This document shows, in pieces, positions 6,488-14,028 of a stretch of DNA of 15,938 nt. Location: NCBI GenBank assembly GCA_023231365.1, contig JALNVO010000035.1:1-15938 (forward strand). The letters are read 5' to 3'. The position numbers were made by a program, and so were the translations under genes. The stretch's first letter is position 1; each line of letters begins with the position of its first letter. The notes under the pieces are model-generated. The model had not been told where the DNA came from, did no database searches, and saw nothing but the letters and a program-made list of their open reading frames with translations. The DNA comes from Fibrobacteraceae bacterium. GTDB lineage: Bacteria > Fibrobacterota > Fibrobacteria > Fibrobacterales > Fibrobacteraceae.

Positions 6488-8178
6488 TCCACGGATTTAA
6501 CGAGAAGCTGGATGCTCCGCCGTCCATTATAAACATTCCAGAGGGGCTCAAACGAAAACGAGATCTGCTTATGCAGATCGTTTTCTATGCGCTTTTTGAG
6601 CTTAGGCATTCCAAAGGCTATCGCCGCAAAAGGGTGCCCGCCATTTTGGCATACTTCCAACTGAAGATGACCGCCGTGAAGTTCGCGGAGCTTTTTCACT
6701 TTGACATCCGTTGCGTGAAGCACCGGGTAAGGATATTTGCCGCCGAAAGGTTCAAGCATCTGGAGCGCATTCATAAACGGTTCATCCACTTCATTGAGCG
6801 CCGCCGGCAAATAATCCTCTTCGCTCTTTTCTCCAGTGGTGGAACATTCGTAGTTCTGTTCTTCGGCAAGCTTTTGCAAACGTTCGCGGAGAATTCCGAT
6901 ATCCGATTCTTTCAAGCTGAACCCCGCCGCATTAGCATGCCCTCCCCACCGCAAAAAGAGATCGCGGCATTCAAAGAGGGCCTTGTGCCAATTAAAACCG
7001 GGAACAGCCCGCGCCGAAGCTTGGGCAATTCCATTTTCAATTGTGAGCACGGCAGCAGGCCGGTTGAAAATTTGAGCGAGTTTGGCAGAAACAATTCCTA
7101 TTACTCCGGAATGCCAAGAATAACCTTCAACGACAAGAACCCGCGGAAGTTCCGAGCCATAGCGCTTCTTGACGAGTTCGATTGCCGCATCCGATATATC
7201 CGCTTCTTTTTTTTTGCGGAGGTCATTGTATTTATAAAGCTGACTCAAAAGTTCCGGGGCCTTGGCCGCGTTATCGCACAAAAGAAGATCCAAGGCTGCA
7301 TCCGGCTTGTCCATCCGTCCGGGAGCATTCATTAAAGGAGCGATTCGGAAAAGTACGTCCTGACCACCCACATGATCTGAATTTTCAAGCTGGCGGCGGC
7401 AAAGCTCGCGTATACCTGGCCAGCGGCTATTCTTTAGCATTGAAAGCCCGGTCCGCGTCATATAGCGGTTTTCCGGCGTCATTTCTACAAGGTCGGCCAG
7501 AGTTCCCAATGCAACTAGATCCAGATATTTTTCGGCACTGCCCTTTCCCTCTTTGGCAAAAAGGGTAGATATTAGTTTGTACGAAACGCCCGCTCCACAA
7601 AGGGACTTGTTGGGGTAGCGGCAGGCATTCTGGCAAGGATCGAGAAGTACGTCCGAAGGAGGAAGCCCATCACCGGACGGCTGATGATGATCCACTACCA
7701 TCACATGCATCCCCTTTTCGTTGGCATAGGCGATTTCATTATTGGAAGTAATGCCCGTATCCACCGTCAAAAGATGTGTCACTCCCTCGGAAACCATCAA
7801 ATTCACCATTTCGAGAGAAAGACCGTAGCCGGCCCCTGTGCCGGAGCGACAGGGCAAATGCCAAGAAGCGTTGATGCCGAGTTCCCCGAGACCGCGCTTG
7901 AGAAGGGCGGTCGCCGTCATTCCATCCATATCGTAATCACCAAAAATACAGAGCTTCGCTTTGGAGTCCCGGGCTTTCTCTATCCATTCCAGAGCTTCGC
8001 GCATTCCACACATCGGGCAAAGGGAATCCAGAGGATCCAACTGATGGGAGGCATCGCAATGAATGAGCGCATAAGCGGAAGTGACGGACGTACAGCCGCG
8101 CTTTACAAGAATCCGCGCAATCAAATGCGGAACTTTGAGCTCGGACGCAAGCATATCGGCAATGAGTTCGCCGTTCAT
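6484..8178 (-). CDS. recJ: Single-stranded-DNA 5'-3' exonuclease RecJ
   Basis: This 564-residue DHH-family exonuclease degrades 5' ends of single-stranded DNA in recombination and mismatch or base-excision repair, using manganese or magnesium. Motifs appear in order: CIFGDYDMDGMTATALL (DYDMDG at 81-86), LTVDTGITSNNE, VMVVDHHQPSG (DHH at 163-165), LVALGTLADLVEM (220-233), NAPGRM (284-289), HSGVIGIVSAKL (356-367) and RWGGHANAAGF (GGHANAAGF at 412-420), then an OB-like C-terminal part (FGGKYPYPVL onward). All metal-binding motifs are intact and length is normal. The start ATG overlaps the holB stop as ATGA, so translation is coupled. It is the last gene of the ftsX-envC-holB-recJ operon. An unusual CPMCG at residues 54-58 lies in the N-terminal linker. 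Confidence 0.95.
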   Translation of the reverse strand: MNGELIADMLASELKVPHLIARILVKRGCTSVTSAYALIHCDASHQLDPLDSLCPMCGMREALEWIEKARDSKAKLCIFGDYDMDGMTATALLKRGLGELGINASWHLPCRSGTGAGYGLSLEMVNLMVSEGVTHLLTVDTGITSNNEIAYANEKGMHVMVVDHHQPSGDGLPPSDVLLDPCQNACRYPNKSLCGAGVSYKLISTLFAKEGKGSAEKYLDLVALGTLADLVEMTPENRYMTRTGLSMLKNSRWPGIRELCRRQLENSDHVGGQDVLFRIAPLMNAPGRMDKPDAALDLLLCDNAAKAPELLSQLYKYNDLRKKKEADISDAAIELVKKRYGSELPRVLVVEGYSWHSGVIGIVSAKLAQIFNRPAAVLTIENGIAQASARAVPGFNWHKALFECRDLFLRWGGHANAAGFSLKESDIGILRERLQKLAEEQNYECSTTGEKSEEDYLPAALNEVDEPFMNALQMLEPFGGKYPYPVLHATDVKVKKLRELHGGHLQLEVCQNGGHPFAAIAFGMPKLKKRIENDLHKQISFSFEPLWNVYNGRRSIQLLVKSVD

Positions 8179-9284
8179 ACTTTATAGCCTTCAAAGAGTT
8201 CTATCGAAAGAGCTTGAAGGGCAACTATTGGAGAATTCTTTCTCGCTATGATTTTTTCAGAAGTCGCTTGAATTGAAAGCAGCGCCTTTTCTAGAGCTGT
8301 CACGCCAAAACGCGATAGATTCAACTTTTCCAGAGTTTCTCTCCGGTCGGGAAGGCGCGGAAGTCTCTCCGCCATTATACAAAGCGCATCCGAAACAAGA
8401 AAGGCGACAAAATCGAGGAGAATGGAAGCATCATCCGGATCTTTAAGGGACGAAGCATCCAAATCAAAGAACAAGTCCGAATAATTGCCTTCTACACTAT
8501 CCCTTAAAAAGTCAAAGGCTAGCGATTCATTGGCTTCCAAATTTTCACCATAATACATCGCCATTCCCGGAGAACCCAAGGACATTCCTAACGCATCTCG
8601 CGAAATACTTTCGCCCGTCGTATTCAGCACGATCTGTTTTACCTCTGTCTCAGAAAGCGGCGGAAGCCTTAGGGAAAGGCAACGGCTGCGAATGGTCTGC
8701 AATAAGCGCCCAGCAACAGATGATGTGAGAATAAAGTAAGTATTCGGAGGGACTTCTTCAAGCGTTTTCAAAAGGGCATTTGCCGCAGCATCGTTCATTC
8801 GGTCCGCTTCGGCGATGATGACACAGCGGGTGCCCTCGCTCGCCGTAGAAAATTGCGAATTGGCAGAACGGATCTGCTCAACAGAAATTTGCGCAATACT
8901 TGAAAGATACGTAACAGAGTATGGATTCTTGATAATCGCATCCACATACGAAGCCGTGTAATCTTCAACCGTTTTTGCTGTAGAAGGCCCCCCATCCGCA
9001 GCAGATTTCGCACTTGCTTCTTTTGTCTCTAATGGTATTACCCACTGCCGCACATTGCCGGAATCCACAGCCATTTTGCAGCCAAAACATTTTCCGCACG
9101 GACGGCGTTCTTTATCTTTGCAACAAAGAGCCCGCACAAGTTCGAGGGCCAAAGCTTTCTTGCCAATGCCGCGCTCACCTTCAATCAAAACGGATTGAGG
9201 AAAACGGTTTTCATTCAGAGCCCTTACAAGCAAGGATCTTGCACCCTTTTGCGATTCCGGACCTTTTAAGTCAAACTCGATCAT
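8175..9284 (-). CDS. holB: DNA polymerase III delta-prime subunit
   Basis: This 369-residue AAA+ clamp-loader subunit would load the sliding clamp together with the delta and tau/gamma subunits. It shows VLIEGERGIGKKALALELVRAL (modified Walker A at about 36-43), a zinc module with cysteines at 54, 63, 66 and 69 (spacing C-x8-C-x2-C-x2-C as in E. coli HolB), RMNDAAANALLKTLEEVPPNTYFIL, and the SRC arginine-finger motif (QTIRSRCLSLRLPPL, about 200-202). A longer linker than usual, rich in S, A and K, follows the zinc module. The ATG at 9284 was chosen because it overlaps the upstream stop as ATGA and has AAGGA in front. A GTG at 9299 would add five residues and is possible. It belongs to the same AAA+ group as DnaX, but the lack of long C-terminal domains and the weak Walker A favour HolB. 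Confidence 0.9.
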   Translation of the reverse strand: MIEFDLKGPESQKGARSLLVRALNENRFPQSVLIEGERGIGKKALALELVRALCCKDKERRPCGKCFGCKMAVDSGNVRQWVIPLETKEASAKSAADGGPSTAKTVEDYTASYVDAIIKNPYSVTYLSSIAQISVEQIRSANSQFSTASEGTRCVIIAEADRMNDAAANALLKTLEEVPPNTYFILTSSVAGRLLQTIRSRCLSLRLPPLSETEVKQIVLNTTGESISRDALGMSLGSPGMAMYYGENLEANESLAFDFLRDSVEGNYSDLFFDLDASSLKDPDDASILLDFVAFLVSDALCIMAERLPRLPDRRETLEKLNLSRFGVTALEKALLSIQATSEKIIARKNSPIVALQALSIELFEGYKV

Positions 9285-10519
9285 TTTGTCCTTAGCCACT
9301 GCAGAGGATCGATTGTCTTCGTTCCTTCGCTAACTTGGAAATACAATTTAATTCCATTCAAGGAGGCTATGTCGCCCACTGTTCCAATTTCTTCGCAATT
9401 CCGGACCTTGGCCCCTTCTTTAACGCGAATTGAGCTCAAATGCCCATATACGGAATAAATGCCACCTTCATGTTCAATAATCACCGAAGGGCCTCGTCCA
9501 TCAATTTCAGTAACCATCACAACCTCGCCTGCAGCAGCAGCCTTAATAGGATCGCCCTGCTTGCCCCGGATTTCAACGCCCAAGTTGCGCGTCATAATAT
9601 GCAGCACGGGATGTTCCTGCATTCCATAATTGCTGATGACCTGTCCCTGAAGCGGCATGCACTTGGGCCCGATGGGCTTGGGAACACTTACCACTACAGG
9701 AGAAGCTTGTTTAGAAGACTTGGAAGTCCCTTTCTTTTTTGCCTCTTCCTCTGCCTTGCGCTTAGCTTCCGCCATTTCCCTCGCCCGTTTTTCTTCCAAT
9801 TTGCGGATAAGGGAGAGCATTGTCTTCTGGTTCTGTTCAATTTCCTTGATCGCTTTTTGCTGCAAGTTCTTGTTCTTTTGTACAGTAGAAAGCACCGTTC
9901 CTTGCGTAGAAATCTGATTTTGCAGTCCTTTTTCTTCAGCAGCTTTTTTTGTCTGCAAAGATTGCAGTTCATCCAAGCGGGAAGCGGCTTCCCGCTTTTT
10001 CAATGCCCGCGTCCGCAAAAGCCACGAGAGCTTTTCCACTTTAGCCTTATCGTCCGTAAGAAGTCTGTTTACGTAATAAATCTGGCGCTCTGGAGAACCT
10101 TCACCCGTGAGAATCGCATAGGCCTCTTCCAATGGTCCCGCATCTCCGTGGATGTATAATTCCCGAATGCGGAGACGCATAGCAAAATTTCGCTTGTCAA
10201 TTTCCGCATCAAGGGAATCGAGCTCGCATTCAATGCTTTCAAGAGACGTTTTTACAGTGGATTCATTTTTTTCGAGAAGAGCCACATACTCCTTGGTACG
10301 GGTCAAATTTTCATCGAGAATAGCTATGGTATTGAGAACTCCCTTTTCTTCAGATTCAAGGAGCTTCACCTGTTTGCGCTGCCGGGCCAAACTCGCTTCT
10401 ATCGCCTTCAGCTCGGCCCGTTGCTTTGCGAGCTCCTTCTCCGTCGCCTGAGCAGAAAAGGCAAATGAAGCCGCGAAAACGGAAAGCAAAAGAGCAGAGC
10501 GGAAAAAGTGTAAAATCAT
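9281..10519 (-). CDS. EnvC-like murein hydrolase activator with degenerate LytM (M23) domain
   Basis: This 412-residue periplasmic protein has a signal peptide (MILHFFRSALLLSVFAASFAFSAQA, cleavage near 25), a long coiled-coil region (about 27-265, rich in E, K, Q and L), a basic linker and a C-terminal peptidase-M23 fold (about 285-410). All three M23 zinc-ligand positions are changed. HxxxD reads NLGVE (N312, E316) and the HxH motif reads KLY (K391, Y393), although YGHLS is kept. This pattern marks EnvC-type proteins, which activate cell-wall amidases at the division site rather than cut peptidoglycan. It lies directly downstream of ftsX, its expected membrane partner. The ATG at 10519 gives the cleanest signal peptide, 13 bp after the ftsX stop. 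A GTG at 10552 inside ftsX is an alternative start. Confidence 0.88.
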   Translation of the reverse strand: MILHFFRSALLLSVFAASFAFSAQATEKELAKQRAELKAIEASLARQRKQVKLLESEEKGVLNTIAILDENLTRTKEYVALLEKNESTVKTSLESIECELDSLDAEIDKRNFAMRLRIRELYIHGDAGPLEEAYAILTGEGSPERQIYYVNRLLTDDKAKVEKLSWLLRTRALKKREAASRLDELQSLQTKKAAEEKGLQNQISTQGTVLSTVQKNKNLQQKAIKEIEQNQKTMLSLIRKLEEKRAREMAEAKRKAEEEAKKKGTSKSSKQASPVVVSVPKPIGPKCMPLQGQVISNYGMQEHPVLHIMTRNLGVEIRGKQGDPIKAAAAGEVVMVTEIDGRGPSVIIEHEGGIYSVYGHLSSIRVKEGAKVRNCEEIGTVGDIASLNGIKLYFQVSEGTKTIDPLQWLRTK

Positions 10520-10532
10520 TTTGCGCCGAGGC

Positions 10533-11405
10533 TCAGTCTTCAAAATTTTCACGGTGCAAAAAGCCGCGGACAGAGCGGTAACTCGAATAAGCCGAAATTA
10601 GAGTAACCAGAGCCACAACAAAACAAAGAACCGCTCCGTAACCATCGAGGTAATAAGCAACCACCGGCACATTTTCAACAAATGAACTTGCTGCAAATCC
10701 AAGGAGAAGCGCGGCAAAGCCACTCGCAAGAATGCCCTGCATCACGCCTTCCAGCACAAAGGGGAGCTCAATGAACATAGCCGAACCTCCGGCATACTTC
10801 ATATTTTCCACTAGTAGTTTGCGGGAAAACAGCGAGAGCCTCACTGCATTGCCGATAATGAGAAAGAGCGTTACAAAAATGAGAATCGTCGCCGCAATCG
10901 GCCAAAAAATGAACGAAAATTTCCATTCCGATATTTTATCCACAAAAGTAGTCGGGGATTCCACCGCATCGAATGCCGGACTTCGGGAAAGAGAGAGGAC
11001 GACTTCATGAAGAATGTCCGGAGTGCGGTACCGCGGCGCGAGCGTCAGGACGAACGATGCCGGAAGCGGATTTCCCGTGACAAGGGAAAGCATATCATCC
11101 GAATAGCGTTTCTTGAATTCAGCCATCGCGGAATCCGGACTTTTATAGGCAACAGAATCCAGCTGCTTAATTAAAAAAAGCTCCGATTGTATTTTCTCCA
11201 AGGAATCCGGGGTAACCGGATTCTTAAGAAAGACCTCAATGGAATAAAGCCTCTTTTCCACAGACGAAAGATGGTAAGCCGAAAGCAGGAATGCCCCCGA
11301 AAGCCCCAGAAGAAGTGCGCAGAGAAATATCGTCACAAAAGAAGGAAATACGACGGTCTTATGTTCCTTCCATCCACGGAAAGATTCCGAAATTAAATAG
11401 TTCAT
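10533..11405 (-). CDS. ftsX: Cell-division protein FtsX
   Basis: This 290-residue inner-membrane subunit of the FtsEX complex transmits ATP-driven conformational change to periplasmic murein-hydrolase activators at the septum. Topology is typical: a short cytoplasmic N-terminus, TM1 at about 20-42, an extracytoplasmic domain with FKKRYSDDMLSLV and the conserved GNPLPASF (111-118), then TM2 (about 165-185), TM3 (about 218-242) and TM4 (about 255-275). The signature ENMKYAGGSAMFIELPFVLEGVMQG precedes TM3. The ATG at 11405 gives the usual short N-terminus; the frame extends to 11498, but the added 31 residues look unrelated. It is the first gene of the operon. The ATPase partner gene ftsE, usually immediately upstream, is absent here. 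Confidence 0.9.
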   Translation of the reverse strand: MNYLISESFRGWKEHKTVVFPSFVTIFLCALLLGLSGAFLLSAYHLSSVEKRLYSIEVFLKNPVTPDSLEKIQSELFLIKQLDSVAYKSPDSAMAEFKKRYSDDMLSLVTGNPLPASFVLTLAPRYRTPDILHEVVLSLSRSPAFDAVESPTTFVDKISEWKFSFIFWPIAATILIFVTLFLIIGNAVRLSLFSRKLLVENMKYAGGSAMFIELPFVLEGVMQGILASGFAALLLGFAASSFVENVPVVAYYLDGYGAVLCFVVALVTLISAYSSYRSVRGFLHRENFED

Positions 11406-11438
11406 TTCACTTAACACGGAAACGAATATAACTTTTTC

Positions 11439-11464
11439 AGGGAACCTCCATAAATCCGTTTTCG
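11439..11464 (+). repeat. Copy 1 of a 26-bp imperfect motif (second copy at 15817)
   Basis: The first ten bases, AGGGAACCTC, are identical to those at 15817-15826. The following 16 bases agree at about ten positions, giving roughly 20 of 26. It sits between ftsX and the divergent ybbR-like gene. It may be a dispersed repeat or a solitary insertion-sequence end, or chance. No target duplication is evident. Confidence 0.25.
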
Positions 11465-11491
11465 AAAGAAGTGTCCTCACCCCAAATATAG

Positions 11492-11512
11492 GCTTCATTG
11501 AAGCTGTTTTTT
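11492..11512 (+). terminator. Small hairpin plus T-tract in the leader region of ybbR
   Basis: GCTTCATTGAAGC (11492-11504) is a perfect palindrome around one T. It is followed by TG and a run of seven T on the plus strand, like a short intrinsic terminator. It lies about 50 bp upstream of the ybbR-like ATG at 11561, with no plus-strand gene before it. It could be a leader attenuator, could stop antisense transcription from the divergent region, or could be chance. The stem is short. Confidence 0.25.
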
Positions 11513-11560
11513 TCTAACCGGGAATAATTTTTAGAGCCCCTTGTAACTATTTTTAAATCG

Positions 11561-12517
11561 ATGAAACATATCGGTCTCAAAATCATCGCCTGTATTTTCG
11601 GCATTGCTCTCTGGTTCTACGTCGTTTCGGCGAGAACTACGGAAATCGATATGGAAGTTCCCCTTGTTTTTGCCCGTCTTCCAGAAACGCTCGCCATTGC
11701 TTCGCGCCCAGCTTCCAACATTTCCATTACCATCAAAGGAAGCGCTATCGACTTGATCCGCCTCAAAGCGGCAAGGAATGGTGCGGCAAAGATAGTCGTC
11801 GACTTACATGGAATGACGCTCGGCACGCAGCGATTTTTGCTTTCTGAAGAAAATTTTGTCGCCCCCGATTTTCCGAGAGTGCATTACGTCTCCTCCGACC
11901 GGGTTGCCGCTCTCGAAATCGAACTTGATACCCGCATCAAACGCACTGTTCCTGTCCATTTGAAGAATACTTTTGAAGCCAAGGACGGATTCACGATCAT
12001 CGGGACACCAATCCTTGAACCGGATACGATCACAATCGCCGGAGCGAGATCCGCCCTTACCCGAATTTTTGAAATTACTACCAGTGATGATCGCTACAAA
12101 GAATTGAGCAACGACCAAGCTTACGAATTTCCCTTGGATTTTTCAAAGCTTCCTCCTTATGTGTATCCAAGCGACAGCACCGTCAAAGTCAAAATTTCCG
12201 TACAACCTCTGGTGCGCACCTCATTCCAAGGAATTCCCGTGCAACTCATCGGCCAATACGACCACAGCAAATACAGCCTCAAACCCGCTACGGCAACTGT
12301 CGAAGTATCCGGCGGTCGTGGAGCTCTCTCCCAAATCCGCCAAACGGACATTCAACTTTTTGTAGAATTCAACCGGTTCGCGATCGAAGATGCCGATAGT
12401 CTTGCTCCTACCGTGCGCATATTGGGTTCAGTTAAGGGTTTCCAAGTACACCCGGAAAAATTCTATCTCAAGAAAGAGAACGTTTCCGACAGCTTATCCG
12501 TTGAGGAGACAAAATAA
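11561..12517 (+). CDS. YbbR/CdaR-like membrane-anchored protein
   Basis: The protein has 318 residues. One N-terminal transmembrane helix (IGLKIIACIFGIALWFYVV, about 4-22) ends in the typical YbbR W-x-Y-V pattern. It is followed by an extracytoplasmic part made of YbbR-type beta repeats of about 80 residues, seen in phrases such as DMEVPLVFARLPETLAI, RTVPVHLKNTFEAKDGFTIIG, EPDTITIAGARSAL and TVEVSGGRGALSQI. YbbR proteins (CdaR in Firmicutes) regulate the di-adenylate cyclase CdaA in many bacteria. No cyclase gene is present in the window, so that role is an inference. No Shine-Dalgarno is obvious. The stop codon overlaps the tsaD start by one base (TAATG), showing a tight operon. Confidence 0.85.
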   Translation: MKHIGLKIIACIFGIALWFYVVSARTTEIDMEVPLVFARLPETLAIASRPASNISITIKGSAIDLIRLKAARNGAAKIVVDLHGMTLGTQRFLLSEENFVAPDFPRVHYVSSDRVAALEIELDTRIKRTVPVHLKNTFEAKDGFTIIGTPILEPDTITIAGARSALTRIFEITTSDDRYKELSNDQAYEFPLDFSKLPPYVYPSDSTVKVKISVQPLVRTSFQGIPVQLIGQYDHSKYSLKPATATVEVSGGRGALSQIRQTDIQLFVEFNRFAIEDADSLAPTVRILGSVKGFQVHPEKFYLKKENVSDSLSVEETK

Positions 12518-13527
12518 TGATCTGGCTCGGCATTGAATCCAGCTGCGACGAAACAGCGTGTGCCGTACTTCGCGACGATCCCTTGGAAATTTTATCCAAT
12601 CCGCTTTACAGCCAGATCAAGGAACATGCCGTATATGGCGGCGTTGTTCCTGAAGTCGCCGCCCGCGCGCACTTGGAAAAGATTACGGCAATTACCGAAG
12701 AGGCCATTAGAGAAGCTAAAATTTCCATTTCGGATATAGATGCTATCGCCTTCACAAGAGGTCCGGGTCTAATGGGGCCGCTCCTCGTGGGCGCAAGCTT
12801 TGCCCGCGGTCTCTCTCGCGATCTGAGTATTCCCGCATACGGGATCAATCACCTGGAAGGGCATTTGTCCGCAGCCTGGCTTACCGAGCCCGATTTGGAA
12901 CCGCCATATCTCACTCTCACGGTCTCCGGCGGGCATACGGAATTAGTCTTGGAAGAGCCTGGATTCAAGTACACTCTGCTCGGCCGCACCCGCGACGATG
13001 CCGCAGGAGAAGCCTTCGACAAAAGCGGAATTCTCCTCGGGCTTAAGTACCCTGCAGGTTCTACAATAGGACGCCTCGCCAAAGGCAAAAACCGCAAATT
13101 TTATCACTTTCCCCGCGCACTTAAAAATGAGGACAACGGCGAATTTTCCTTCAGCGGGCTCAAAACCGCCGTGCGCAGATATACTGAAGTAAACAGCAAG
13201 GAATACATACAAGCAAACCTTGGCGATATTACGGCATCGCTCGAAGACGCCATCATTGATATGCTCGTTTCCAAAACAGTGTGGGCACTCAAAAAGACCG
13301 GAATGAAAACCCTCATCGTCGGAGGAGGAGTCTCCGCTAACGGACTTCTCCGGGAACGCCTCGGCAATTATTGCAAATCAAACTGCATCAGGCTAGCCTT
13401 CCCCTCGCTTTACAACAGTACGGATAATGGAGCAATGATCGCTGCTGCGGCAATACGCCGGGCACGCGCCGGACTTTTACCCGCATGTTCAACAGAAGTC
13501 AAGCCTTGGCTTCCGCTTGCCGAGTAA
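12517..13527 (+). CDS. tsaD: tRNA N6-adenosine threonylcarbamoyltransferase TsaD
   Basis: This 336-residue enzyme of the Kae1/TsaD family is the catalytic subunit that moves threonylcarbamoyl from TC-AMP to A37 of ANN-decoding tRNAs (with TsaB and TsaE). Recognisable motifs are WLGIESSCDETACAV at the N-terminus, TRGPGLMGPLLVGA (80-93), INHLEGHLSAAW (metal ligands H112 and H116), TVSGGHTELVL, DDAAGEAFDK (160-169), FSFSGLKTAV, IVGGGVSANGLLRE (267-280) and YNSTDNGAMIA (D303 as the third ligand). Length is typical. GAGGAG lies a few bases before the ATG and the start overlaps the stop of the YbbR-like gene. Neither tsaB nor tsaE is next to it. Confidence 0.97.
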   Translation: MIWLGIESSCDETACAVLRDDPLEILSNPLYSQIKEHAVYGGVVPEVAARAHLEKITAITEEAIREAKISISDIDAIAFTRGPGLMGPLLVGASFARGLSRDLSIPAYGINHLEGHLSAAWLTEPDLEPPYLTLTVSGGHTELVLEEPGFKYTLLGRTRDDAAGEAFDKSGILLGLKYPAGSTIGRLAKGKNRKFYHFPRALKNEDNGEFSFSGLKTAVRRYTEVNSKEYIQANLGDITASLEDAIIDMLVSKTVWALKKTGMKTLIVGGGVSANGLLRERLGNYCKSNCIRLAFPSLYNSTDNGAMIAAAAIRRARAGLLPACSTEVKPWLPLAE

Positions 13528-13547
13528 ACTTCAAAAAAGGACTTCCA

Positions 13548-13946
13548 ATGAACAAAAAAAGCCTCTTTTTTGTACTTGCCCTTTCCGCAGCATCAACCTT
13601 TGCCGATGAAGCGGAACCAGAAATATTCCGCCCTACCAAAGCATCGGAAGTCCACGTCGTCGATACGACCAATTCCAATTCTATCAAGCTGGACGTAAGC
13701 ATTTTCGGCGAAACCGCTATTGGCTCCTATTACATTCTATGGAGCGAAACGGACCTTTCCGACGAAATGAAGAAGATCCTCACCTCGCGCGACTTTAGAC
13801 AAGACGAATTCTTTATGCAGAACATTGACCGCGAGCAATTTGAGCAAGAACGGCTACTGCAGCTTTTTGAAGACAAGAAGCGGGAATACTTCCGCATCTT
13901 CCCCGAAGAGGAAGAAAAAGACAAGAAAGACAAAGACAACGAATGA
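13548..13946 (+). CDS. Small exported protein with acidic and charged tail
   Basis: This 132-residue protein has a standard signal peptide (MNKKSLFFVLALSAASTFA, cleavage before DEAEPE). The mature domain contains an NSIKLDVSIFGETAIGSYYILWSETDLSDEMKK segment, then a helical, charged end with EEEEKDKKDKDNE. The ATG at 13548 has AAGGA six bases upstream. An upstream start at 13485 lies inside tsaD and would bury the signal peptide, so it was rejected. It is 20 bp after tsaD and is the last gene before the terminator. I recognise no family. The charged tail could contact ions or envelope polymers, which is only a guess. Confidence 0.75.
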   Translation: MNKKSLFFVLALSAASTFADEAEPEIFRPTKASEVHVVDTTNSNSIKLDVSIFGETAIGSYYILWSETDLSDEMKKILTSRDFRQDEFFMQNIDREQFEQERLLQLFEDKKREYFRIFPEEEEKDKKDKDNE

Positions 13947-13985
13947 CTTTGTTCCAATTCTCAAAAATATTATAAACAAAAAACC

Positions 13986-14011
13986 CCCGCTTTTTAAGTG
14001 GGAATTTTTTT
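13986..14011 (+). terminator. Intrinsic terminator after the ybbR-tsaD operon, probably two-way
   Basis: CCCGCTT (13986-13992), loop TTT and AAGTGGG (13996-14002) form a 7-bp stem with one G-T pair, followed by AA and a T run (14005-14011). An A-rich tract just before the stem (from about 13978) becomes a T-tract on the other strand. The same hairpin can therefore end the lipoprotein gene at 14029, which stops 27 bases away, though with one A-C mismatch on that strand. Confidence 0.75.
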
Positions 14012-14028
14012 AAGAAAATTAGAACAAA

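Noticed and set aside
11406..11498. 31-residue N-terminal extension of FtsX
   Set aside because: FtsX proteins usually begin about 20 residues before TM1, as given by the ATG at 11405; the extension crosses the shared intergenic motif.
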